Source of the DNA: Gordionus sp. m RMFG-2023
Taxonomy: Eukaryota; Nematomorpha; Gordioida; Chordodea; Parachordodidae
Direction of reading: 5' to 3'
DNA: 64,000 nt
Assembly: GCF_954871325.1 (NCBI RefSeq)
Contig: NC_088775.1
Location: forward strand, 34,759,561-34,823,560
The stretch's first letter is position 1; each line of letters opens with the position of its first letter. Both the position numbers and the translations under genes were made by a program. Below the pieces are notes generated by a model that worked only from the letters and a program-made list of their open reading frames with translations, was not told where the DNA came from and searched no databases. Shown here piece after piece: positions 27,001 to 39,000 of the stretch.

Positions 27001-30000
27001 TTCCATAGTTATAATAAATACTATATCTTGTAAAAATTTTAGAAAAATCTGAGGAGGTAGAGTTGAAATCTAGTTTTTCATTGATTTGTTATGGAATTCA
27101 CCATATATTAGATTAGAAATTATATCCTTTACCTTTTGCTTATATCTCCCATTATTTGAACTAAATAATCTATAAATATAAGGATGAGCTCTTAATATGT
27201 AACAAAATATCTCTTGCAAAGCATTAAAAGCTAGGTTATATATCAGTAATGTTTCTATATTTTAATATTAATAATTTTAATTCATGACATGAAAAATTTT
27301 ATTTTAAATTTAACGTTTCAAAAACATTGGGAGCTATTATATCATTGGTGTGATCTTGATGTGTTAGATGATGAAATCTCTTATATCCGGATCACACCTT
27401 ACACCTAGACAAAATCTATAAATCCGACCCTGAATTCTTTTTATCGAATTTATAAGAATACGAGCCCAATTTCCACGAACCTATTTTAACAAAAGCGACA
27501 ATAATTTATATATATTGTTTAACTTTTTTAAAAAAAAATATGATTGCCTTATTAGAATTTGGCACCAAAACCAACTTTTTAGATTTTAGGAACCTGAACT
27601 TATTAAAATAATATTCAGAACTGGAACCAGAAATTTTTACTCCAGGTTCCTACCTAATTTAAATTACAAGTAAAATATTGTTAAAATATTTTTTTTTAAT
27701 TTTTAGACTTTATCAGATTATTGCTCAGCCTAAACGCTGGGCTTGCTTTTTTGCAAAATACTTTAACGGTTCAGGCTCTATTAATTCTTTTTATTTTAAA
27801 CCGGTCGATTCGGGTCTTGCATGTTTCTAGCTTATATTTATTTTTATTTTATATATAAATTTATAGGAAGCATTCCGCCCACTCTGTATTTTTAGCATAA
27901 AAGCTCTTAAATCAACTTTGAGTGAACCTATACAAACTCACTTAAGAAATGTTCATACTCAAAATTTGTGGTTTTCTGACCAACATACTTTAACCAAGTT
28001 GAGAGATGGTGATGCACCTGCTCTACACATGGCATATATACCTTCTGAATATATTACCGAAGTTATCGCATGAAATGGATTATAAAATAAAACCAAAAAA
28101 TTGAATTAATATATTATATTTTAGTTTAATAGAATTTTTTGCCCTAAATTTTTATGTATATTCTATCCTCAGATGATGAATAATTAAAATATTTTATAGT
28201 TGATTTTTTAGATATGGGGTCCATTCCATGACAAATCGACCAAAAAATATAATTTTAGGAAGACTTTTTTGGAATAAAGGGAACACAGTATGTTGGTTAT
28301 ATAGTAAATGTATAAATATTTATAGTTCTATCTCAAATATATTCTTAGTTATAGACCTTCAAAGCCCAATGTGGGCTTTTTCTTCCTTTAGCAAATCTCA
28401 AAATACCCACTCAAAAAATATTTAGTTTAGTGACAAATTATATATTATCTTTTAGCACTAAAAATTTTCATTTAGAAATTTTTTTTTAAAGGCTGCATTC
28501 ATCTTGTAAATTGATCCGATTTTGTATCCGTTCCCTCAAAAGTCTATCTCATAAAATTATATAAATGTTCTAATAGCTTCCGTTCCCATACATTCTGTCT
28601 TAAGCGGATTCAGCAAATTTTGAGGTTTTATATTTTGACTTTTTAATCCGGCAAAGTTTAAAGGTCATCTAAAACAGTATATAACTATTTACTTAATTTT
28701 TATAAAATAAATTAGTCGACTTCATTTTTAACCCGATTTTTAATATAGTAGACGCAAGTATTTAGGCTGCAATCATAGCGGAGACAGATCCGAACGTCAA
28801 AGTATCATCTGATTGACGGAGTCCTACAAAGCATTCATAGTTATTTTTTTAAGACATTATTTAATATTTTTAAATGAACAAATATTCATTAGTTAAATTA
28901 TATATGATCTATTATTCAAGAAGGAAAAAAATAGAGTAAACACTAAAAGTCGTAAAGAGGGCATTTTTTTATTTCGCTAACTAAATTACTTTAAAATGAT
29001 GTCATGGTTTATAACTATATGCGTATGAAAAAAGTGAGTATATTATCAAATAATTTGACGTTTGAATCGGATCCATCTCCACTATGAGCCTAAAAAAATA
29101 TTATTAGTATTCACAAGTGCCGTAAACATTTCCAAAAATATCGAACTCACGTTTGTTCAAAACTTTACGATTAATTTTTTTTTAAATTTATTTAATATAA
29201 ATTTTAACACAATATATTCGCCATGTTTAAAAATTGATAGTTTTAAGTCAATAAAAAAAATATATAATTTATTATCTATAAGATATATTGTGCTCAACTA
29301 TCAAAATAAAACTTATAAATAATAGCGAAATTTCAAATAATCACACGAAAAATAAATAAATTCTATAAGATATTAACTATTTTATACCTATGTATATAAT
29401 AATATTTAATGATTTTTCTTTAGGTATCTATTTTAATAATTTAATAAGCATATAAAATACAACAATTTAAAATAAATTATGGATACTTATAATAATAAAT
29501 ATTACAATTATGTATCCCTTTAAATTAGAACTTGAAGATTTTCAAACTGATATACTTTTTGGCACATTCTACATTTGGTAAGGATAGAATTAGTTTATTG
29601 AATATAGAATGTTACTATTAAGTATTTATTATATTTGGGTCATAATGTTATTTCATCTGCTTCTGAACAAAACCAGATGATGATAAAAACTGATGCTTAC
29701 GCTAATCTATAAATTATAAATTAATAAACTACACTATAGGAAAGAAATAGTGGCTGGTTAAAAAAAAGTCAAATGTGATAAAGGAACAGCCGCTTAAAAA
29801 ATAAACCTTTTTTCTTAAAAAATTTTTATTAATATTTTTAATAAATAAAATAAGAAGATTTTCCAAAATTGAATTAACGTAAAAATCAAGGAACGCGTTC
29901 ACGTTCAAAATTCGTCAAAAATAAAAGGAACGTCGTTCATCCTTTTTTCTCAAAAATACTTCATTCATTGAACACGTTCGTTTACAACATTAGTATTGTC

Positions 30001-33000
30001 GCATCTTTAGAATAATAATTAGAATAGAAGATGTAAACATTTAAAAATTATCTCGTTTATCATAATATTGAAAATAAGAAAACTAAATATAGAGAGCGCT
30101 ATCTTTTTAAATATTTTTTTTTGATGCAATTACTAAATAATATTAGATTTGTGTAAATATACCCAGAGATAGACATTTTTAAGCCCCCGCTCCAAATTCA
30201 AAAAACCTTTTTTAAGCCTGGCTAAGCCCGGATTTAAAAAAAAAATTTTTGATGTTACACTTGCAACAAGAAATTTTAATAGTATTTAAAAAATTTATGG
30301 AAGGTTTTAAAGTTTTTTTATTTAAAAATCTTATTTTTATGATTAATTATTTTTGAAAATAGTGTTCAATAGATAACCTTAGTAGCTGTCATATATCGGG
30401 TGTACATACAAATTTTCTCATGAAGTTATAATAAGTGTTTACAGTATTGAATTATGTTTAAAGGGGTTAATTATTGATGTTTTAATATATAAAATAATTA
30501 TTTAAAATATAAAAGATCTATTTTTATAATAAAAAAATTTACATATTAATTATTATTTAACGATAGCGTTTTCTAGGCTCTATTTTTTATTCAAAAAATT
30601 AAATTCCTATTTTAATTATAAATATATTAGTGATAAGCATTTGGATCATAGCTTGAAATTGTTTTTATTTTACCGGATAACAATGCTAAAATATTTTTTT
30701 AATTAATATTTTCTTAGCGAAATTTCAAGGGCTACAAAATAATACATAATTTTGATTTTATTTTGAGTAATTTGAAATCCAACAAAAGAAAAATTAACCC
30801 ACATTTGACTTTAAAAGCTCATAACATCGGTTATATTGGAACCAGAGCTTTAAAATTTTGAATTATATATAAATTTATAACTATAACCATCATGCCAAGT
30901 TTCTTTTGTTTAAAAGGCTGTACCAATTTTGATTTGACATTAAATATTCTAAAACTTTTTATAAAAATTTTTATTTATTTGGCGTTATTTCACAGATTGG
31001 GCAATATCTATTACTTTTACCCCAATATTTGGAAAGTTATTCTTTCGAAAATGATTCTCCTTACAAAATCGCATTTGAATATTTCGGATCCCACTTGGCT
31101 AACGGAACAGATGAAATAAATACAGATCCTCACATAAGTACATATTATTTGGAAGGCATTATTTTTAAATGTTATTTGAGTTTTAAAATCTATATTTAAC
31201 TGATAAAATACTATTCGGTCTATATACCAATCAGAATCAAATAAAGGCATTTAACTTTAAAACAATATTTATTTTATATGGTTATATTTATTATGCTTAA
31301 ATCATAAATGAATATTATAATTTTGACATTTTCCTTCATTTTTATATTAATATTTCGTTTTCTGTTCTAAAATCATATGATTTTACGAGTTAATATTATT
31401 TCCTTTTCATTGATCCTTGGTTATGGTATGGCCTAACTAATTGAAGTTTTTAAAATAAATATTATAAGTAAAGATTATAATTTTATCAGCCTTTACAAAT
31501 ATTATCATAATTTTGCAATTCCTTTATTAACGATATTTGATTCACCTGATAATAAAATTTTGTAAACCAATAAAATTCATAGATTAAACTGGGATAAAAT
31601 TTTATTTTCCTGGATTTTATATTTGCAGATATCTGTCAAGGGCAATGGGGAAAATGACGAAATTTTACGTTTGTCATTAAAGTTAATAAAAACGGCATAA
31701 AATTTAATTTATAACACATTCTATAAAGAATTTACAGAGCGATTAGGAGTTCATAGAGCAAAATTTTTATTTGTATACTATATAAACAGTGTATATCTTT
31801 AATTTTTTATAATAGATAAGCAACATTCAAAATACTCAATTCTAAATAATAAATTGAATACCAAAATAAAACGAATACATTGTATTATTAAATGCAGTTT
31901 TTAAATTATTTTAACAGTTTTTAAAATAAAGGCTTCAGTTTTATAATTTTAAGATTAATCGTTTTGATAGTATGCAGCAATAGGCCTATTCAAAAACGTA
32001 TTCGAATCAAATAGTGCATTATTCGTATTCGATTCGTTTAAACGCATCGAATAATTTAATTCGTACGAATAATAAAATCTACTATTTGTATTCGATTCGA
32101 ATAATTGAAATGAATTTTCTTAATAAAATAAATCATACTCAAATATATTGACAAATTTTTTTATTGCAAATTTGATTTCAAACAGAAAAAAATATAATAA
32201 TCCGATGACAAATAAATATAATCAAGTTATAAACAAAATTAAAATATTATATTATTCATTTAATTTATAATTTTAAGCCAATTTTTAAGGCAAAGGGTTT
32301 TTCTTATATTTTCTTCTTTATACGACATGCGGTTTTTTGACAACAAATTAGTGCCAACTGAGAAAAGTCTTTCACACGCAGTTGATGTTCCTTGTATAGA
32401 TAAATAATCTCTTGCCATTTTTGAGAGTATGGGGATCCTTTGTGCTTTTGTCTTCCACCACATTAATGGATCAGTATCACTCTGATCTTGGTTCACTCAG
32501 GTAAAAATCGATTTCACATAGTTGAACATAATTTTGTTTAAAAACAATGTCAAGCTTGTTTTGTTGACTTACATCCTTATTTTGGCAGTTGTAATTATCA
32601 GCAGCTTATAAAATAAAATGATATGTATTTAAATGGGGGTAAATTAAATACCTGTATATCTGCTGTAAATCTCTTTAAACTTGTCTGTTAACCTGGATAT
32701 ATCAATATCATAATCAAGAGATATTGATTTAAAATATTCTATTTTGAGCCTGGGATTCAATATTGTAGCTATTATTGCATCATCTGCAGTTAAATTGTAA
32801 TAGCCCAACAATTTATCATATGCCACTTTGAAATCATTGTTAGAGGTTTTATGAAAACAAGGTTTCTCATTTTTTAAGTGTTCAAGAATTAGAATATAAT
32901 AGGGTATAACCAAATTATAAGTAGGATAATTTTCCCCACAAACCATTTTTGTAGTCTCATACAAAGGCAATAGGATAGATTTAATTTTTACAAGATCGTC

Positions 33001-36000
33001 CCATTCCTCCTGTATGTTATGTTAATAAAGTATTATTTACCTATTTATAAATTTTAGTTTACCTCTGATAATTGTTTTTATTGAAGAACTATAATATTAG
33101 TTATAACTTCATTAACTAATTTTTTTATAGCAGGCTTTAACAATAAGCCCCTTTCAATCATTTGGTAGGTGCTATTCCACCTTGTTTCACAATCCAATTT
33201 GGGTTTTAAAAAATTTATAGGAGGACGTAGTTAACTACATATATTTTTTAATAAATTTAATTTTTTAGGAGAATTACGTATCATCCTAATGTTTGTAGTT
33301 TTAAAATTTCTTTGGATTTTAAATTAATAACATGAGCAAAGCATCGAATGTGCCCTATTTTTATTGATGGATATTTTAAAGAAAATGTAATAAATGTTTT
33401 ATTATTAGTAGCATTATCTAGAGTTATATAAAAAAATTTATTCTCCAAATTATAATTTTTAATTATTTTAATAAAGGCTTTAAATATGTTTTCACCTGAA
33501 TGTTGTTCATTTATTGGAGCAACATCCAAAATTATGTTATTTATTTTAAAATTATCATCAATAAAATGGGCTGTTAACCCTAAAAAAAGGAACCTGAGTT
33601 GGGCTAGTCCAAATATCAGATGAAAAATTAATCTGACTTTTATTTTTGGATATTATATCCTTTACCAACTGTTCTTTTTCTGCAAATGTATTATACATAT
33701 GCAATTTAAGAGTATTGGAGCATATCGATTTTATAGAAGAATCAAGATCATTTTAAAATTTTTAAAATCAGGTGAATTAACAATTTTAAAAGATAAATTA
33801 TTATTAATAAATAATTGTAGTAAGTTATCTTTATAATTAATTTTTTTAGATAAAGAAAAAGGTGATATAGGCTTTAAAAAAGTGTCAATTTTATTACTGT
33901 TTTTACAGAGATGTGAATGAAATCTATTATAATGATTAATAAGAGGCGATGTTGTTTTGCCTTTGAATTTAATAATGCTCTTGCAATGATTGCAAGCAGC
34001 AGCTAACAATATTTTATTATAAAGATATAATATATTTTTATATACCTTTGGTTTGTATATATTTTTATTAGTGATGTTAAGGTAACTAGTTACCTAGTTA
34101 CTTGAACTAGTTACATTTTGGCTAAAAAATAACTGTAACTAGTTATATTTTTAAAATTGTAACTGTAACTAGTTATAATTTTTGAAATGTAACTGCCAAA
34201 AGTAACTAGTTACTTTTAAAGATATATTCATATAATTAATTTTATTTTTATCATGTTGTGATAAATTAATTTTAAATTAAATTTATTAATTTAAAATTTT
34301 GTGAAATTGTTATAATTTCCCGTTCAAATTTACCTTAATACCTCAAAGTGAATCCCAGACGAATGAATCATGCTTAAAACCAACATCACTTGATGTAGTT
34401 GGATTTTTTGACCTAAAGCGCCAAAATATTCTGGATAATGAACTTATAGAAAACTTTATCAAATCTAATAACAACACTTTTTCTTTATATAACGATTTTC
34501 CAAAGTTAAAATTACTCTTTATTAAATATAATGTTGTTTCTAACATCAAGTGCTCCCGTAGAGCGCTTGTTCAGTCTAGGTAAGCTCATTTTTGGAGATA
34601 AACGAGCACGTCTCCTAGATAATAACTTTGAAATTAATTTGTTGTTAAAAGCAAATAAACATTTATTAGATTCTAATTTTTATGAAAAATAAATGTTTTT
34701 TTTTCAATGCAAATATATATTTTTATATTCGATGTAAATATTCAATTTTGCGATATTTTTTTATATAAATAAATTGTATATTATTTTAAATAACTGATTA
34801 TACTTTGTTTATCCTAATTTTTTTTTACATTAAATAAATGCATTCAATAAATTAATAATGCGCATAAGAATGATGTATAAAGTAAGTAACTAATTACTTT
34901 TGAAAATAACTGTAACTAATAACTAGTTACTTTTGTAAAAATGTAACTAGTAACTGTAACTAGTTATGTTTTTGCCAATGTAACTAGTAACTGTAACTAG
35001 TTATGTTTCAAAAGTAACTTTTAACATCACTAATTTTTATATACTTTTGGTTTGTGTAATTTTTAATATAATTAATTTTGAAAAAATACGGGAAATTAAA
35101 ATTTTTGCTAATCTTTTTATTAACACATCACCTGTCAGATTGGCAGGTTATCAAATAGAAATGACAAATGTTAGTTTATTTTTAAAAAAAGCAATTTATT
35201 AAATATTACGAATAATTCGTTTTATTCGAATCGAATAAATGATTATTCGTATTCGGATAAAACAAATAATTTATTATTCGTTTCTATTCGAATCGAATAT
35301 TCGAATTTTTTTTGAATAGGCCTAGATGGCAGTAGGCAAGTTTAAAATCAGGCTGTTTTCTTTATTTTGACCTGTGATCTGCAAAAATAGAAGACTAAAA
35401 TTAATTTACCCAAGTCAATCTATGGGAGTATTTATATTAAATAACTACTAATGCAAATATATATTTAACCATTATAAAAGATATCTTTAATAACAAATAA
35501 CATTTTAGAGTTTCCGATCAAATATACTATTGACTAGTTGCCAACCATGTGAAATTATAATTTTTTGCACATTTTGTATTATCATTAGTCAAAAACAATA
35601 TAGCCTAGATTTCGATACAATTTTAAAATTTGATTATGATCTTAAATATTAAACTTGTTTATTCAAAACAATTTTCCTTCTAATCCTAAAACTTTAGTTT
35701 ATTACATTTTTTAATTTTTTTACCAATTTTTTAAGTCACGGGAACATCCAAATACGATAATGCTGCTGAATATTGGCTGCAATACCTTATCGATTATACT
35801 TGCCAAGCTCTTGTGAAAGATGTCTTACTTAAGATCAATCGCTTAAATACAAATGGTTGTCATCAATTGATTTGCGACATAGGTAAAATTTATTTAACCA
35901 TTACTACTTAGTTTAATTTATTTTAGTTACTTATATATTTATAACTATGTTTGAAATTTATGATAAATCTTGTGCTTTTACGAATGTTGTAATTTTTAAA

Positions 36001-39000
36001 ATGTTAATATTTACATATTTTTATGCAATTTGGCCGACAATCGTGATATTTTTTAAATTTTAATCACTATTATGTTTATTTACTAGTTTCATCTGTTGTA
36101 TAAATATATACATTATTATTATTTCCAGATAGTTATAAACTAAAGAACTAAAAAATATTGTTAATTACAAGCAGAGATATACCCATTAAAGCCGGCCTCC
36201 TATACTAAAGGCGGGCGAATTTAAATATCTAGACATTGAGCAGGTAAGCCGCCGATTTTAAAATATTTTTAAATGGGCATGCAAGTGAATTTGAAATATT
36301 TTTCGGGCAAATAAGCAGAACGATCTTATACGGATTAAGAAATATTTTTATCTAGGCTGTGACCTAAATATCAAAAATATAATTAAATTTAACGAAAAAA
36401 GAGTAATGATTAAATCAATACGAAAAACAAATAAGTAATATTAATTTTTAAATATAATTAGAAATCAAATTGACAAGTATAAAAATAATTTGGTAGGAAT
36501 TATAAATATCAAATAAAAGATTTTTGTTATGTTTCACAATTTTATAAATTTTGAGGTTTTTTAAAAATATAAAATAAAAAACTAAGCCAACCATTAAAAT
36601 AATTTTTAAACATTTAGGCCAAATTTTTAGATACATGAGCGGGCGGGTGAATTTAAAAAAAACTTGGGTGGGCGTTTAAACTTTTTAAAACAATGGGCGA
36701 GCGTTCGGCTTAAAATCCCGCGCATAGCATATTGAAATCTCTTTTGATGCCGATACGGCTGGATATCGGACAAATACCTGGCTCCAATACCTATATATAT
36801 AAATTAAAAACATGGACATAACTTAATCATTTTTTTAATTCATCAATTTATTTTTTAGCTATAACATTATAAAGTGCTATTTACCTGATGAGGACTAATT
36901 CTTGCAAATTAAGTACTGTACTATTGGTTGATTTTTTTCATATATTTTGAAATATTGGTAAATAATATTAAATAAATTATAATTTGTTATAAGAATTTTT
37001 TGAAAATTTTGAATTCGAGATTATTTCTTTTCGGATCATAGTTTGTTTTTTTAGAAAGGTACAGTGAGTTGTAAACGATTAATGTAAATATTCATTTCTT
37101 ATAAGTTAGAAGGAAATAAAAATTAATAGAAGAATTTTTCAAAATTATCTCTCAATTAGAGAAGCACTAAAGATACATATATAAAATGATTTAAAATTAA
37201 CAATTTCTCGATAAATTTTAAAAATATTAAATATAAAATAAATTATTCCATGACAAATCAGCAAGAAACTCGACCCACTCAGATTTTTTTTAGATTTTTA
37301 CTAGTTTGCATATATTATGACTCAAAAAAAATTTTGCCTCCAATTTCAAAATGCGGCTAAGATCTAGGACTCTAAATGTCGAAAACTGTGGCATTTTGGA
37401 CAAAATACATTCCCTTTAATTTTAGATATCTGTTTATGATTGAGCTAGAGGCGTCATTTAAATTTCTTTATATCTGGCATAATGATCATAAAATTAAATC
37501 GGAATTTTTCTCTCTCATTTTTTTATTCATAGCTATATTAATTAATAAATTTACAAAATTACAAGCTGGGCTAAGCACAAGTTTAGGAGTTATGGCTATT
37601 TAACCATTATAAAATTGTAAAAATTCTTAATAAATCATTAATTGTAATATATTTAGGTAAGTTTTTAAATATTTATCTATTTAAATAGGGTTGGTATTGT
37701 TAATGTATTAAATATATTTATTTACTTTATTTCTGAATTGGCTAATTTTTTATTTTTTTTATAAACAGTATATTAAAATCCATTCAATTTGGATAAACAT
37801 ATACGTTGTGAAGCATAAGAAATCTACTTCCTTGGATGATTAAACAGAATAAATCATTAACGATGAAATTTGTTAGATGCTTTGAAAATTTCTTCAGAAG
37901 ATAATTATAATATTAGCGGTGAACATAAAATAATTAAGCAATTAAAAGATTAACTTTAAACCATTCTCGAAATTAAAACATGATATTGACTTTACCTAAT
38001 TATTAAACCTTTAAAAACTAGAAGAATTTTCTACGACTGAATTCATGGCAAAGATATCAAAAAAATGATGTTTTATCCAATCCAAATATAAAGCCTAGGA
38101 GTGTTTCGAAATTATATTATAGAAATTATTGGGAAATTTTATAATTCCGCTTAAAAGAGTCGTATAATTCCTGATAAAACCCATTTTATTGCAATCTTAA
38201 GGAAATATAATCTAATTTAAAAGAAACACTTATTAATTTTACATTTTTAACAAAATTTATCAAAGATATTTTTTTCCTTATAGTGCAGTATCTCTAAGAA
38301 TTTTTAAAAAGTCATAATCTACGCTAGAGATCTGCAAATAAATTATTTTTTAATTTCGGGCCAAAAATTACCCAGATTACTAATCTATAAGCTATCGCGA
38401 ACTTATTTTGAAATCAAAGCAGAATGGCTTTCTTCGTAATACCCCATGGCAAACATTGGCAAAGGTTAGCAGCAAGAGCTAGCCTTCAGCATCCATATAT
38501 GAATCAGATATCATTGAAATATATTCGCATATGGATGATGAATATGAAAAAATATCTTATTCCATTCCCGGAATATAAAAGTTCCATGCTTTTATGCCTA
38601 GGGAAAATTAAAGTTAAATTATCATATTATGAAAATTATTCAATTTACAATATATAAAAATTTAATTTTTTCTTCAATAAAATTGTACTCAAAAATTGAT
38701 TTGTATTTTTTTAGCTATTTTTAATTACTTTTCCAGATCTTAAATATAACAATTCTTTTAAATATTAAACATAAAATATTTTGGCTTGTATTTACAATTA
38801 TTGATTAATGCCAAATATTTAAGAATGCAATATAATAATGATTCTCCTAAATTTGAGCTCGACCAATTTTTACATTTGATTTCTTGATCATTTCCGGTTT
38901 TTGACATTCAAAATTTATAAACATTATATAATTAGGCTCTAAAGAAATTTAAATGACGCTAGCACAATTATTTCCAAAAATATCTAAAATTAAAAGGAGT

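Larger units (their letters stand above)
12611..27100. mobile_element. E3: long-TIR DNA transposon split by a nested insertion
   Basis: The left end (GGGAATTCTGGGACAAATC, from 12611) and the right end (GATTTGTTATGGAATTC, to ~27100) are inverted partners flanked by ATAT. H1 interrupts the left repeat at 12695. The repeat resumes at 24791 and matches the complement of 26460-27020. Without the insert the element would be ~2.4 kb. The core has NPFNLDKHIL near 25238 and a WQFFVIAHGN stretch near 26135, the degraded HGKG motif. Near-identical core order in E5 shows one subfamily. Confidence 0.8.
28217..30948. mobile_element. E4: eroded long-TIR element in COG7 intron 12
   Basis: The left end GGGTCCATTCCATGACAAAT at 28217 is clear. 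The right side (30790-30948) read as complement follows the left repeat over ~150 bp, including AATGTGGG and the CTTGGCAT/TTATAGTTATAAA region, but its last bases are eroded. Contains L2. It ends ~50 bp before exon 13. Confidence 0.65.
31981..35324 (-). mobile_element. P1: hAT transposon with its own transposase, COG7 intron 13
   Basis: Ends TAGGCCTATTCAAAAACGTA and TTTGAATAGGCCTA, with dense TATTCGAATCGAATA-type subterminal repeats on both sides (31995-32105, 35210-35305). TSD not clear. It carries a transposase gene on the minus strand. Q1 has inserted into its upstream region. Confidence 0.82.

Noticed and set aside
31017-31250. Minus-strand 77-residue frame over COG7 exon 13
   Set aside because: Overlaps a confirmed exon in antisense and has no recognisable motif.
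31973-35332. Target-site duplication for P1 (TGCAGCAA / GATGGCAG)
   Set aside because: They match only with shifts, so no duplication is claimed, although the inverted ends are clear.
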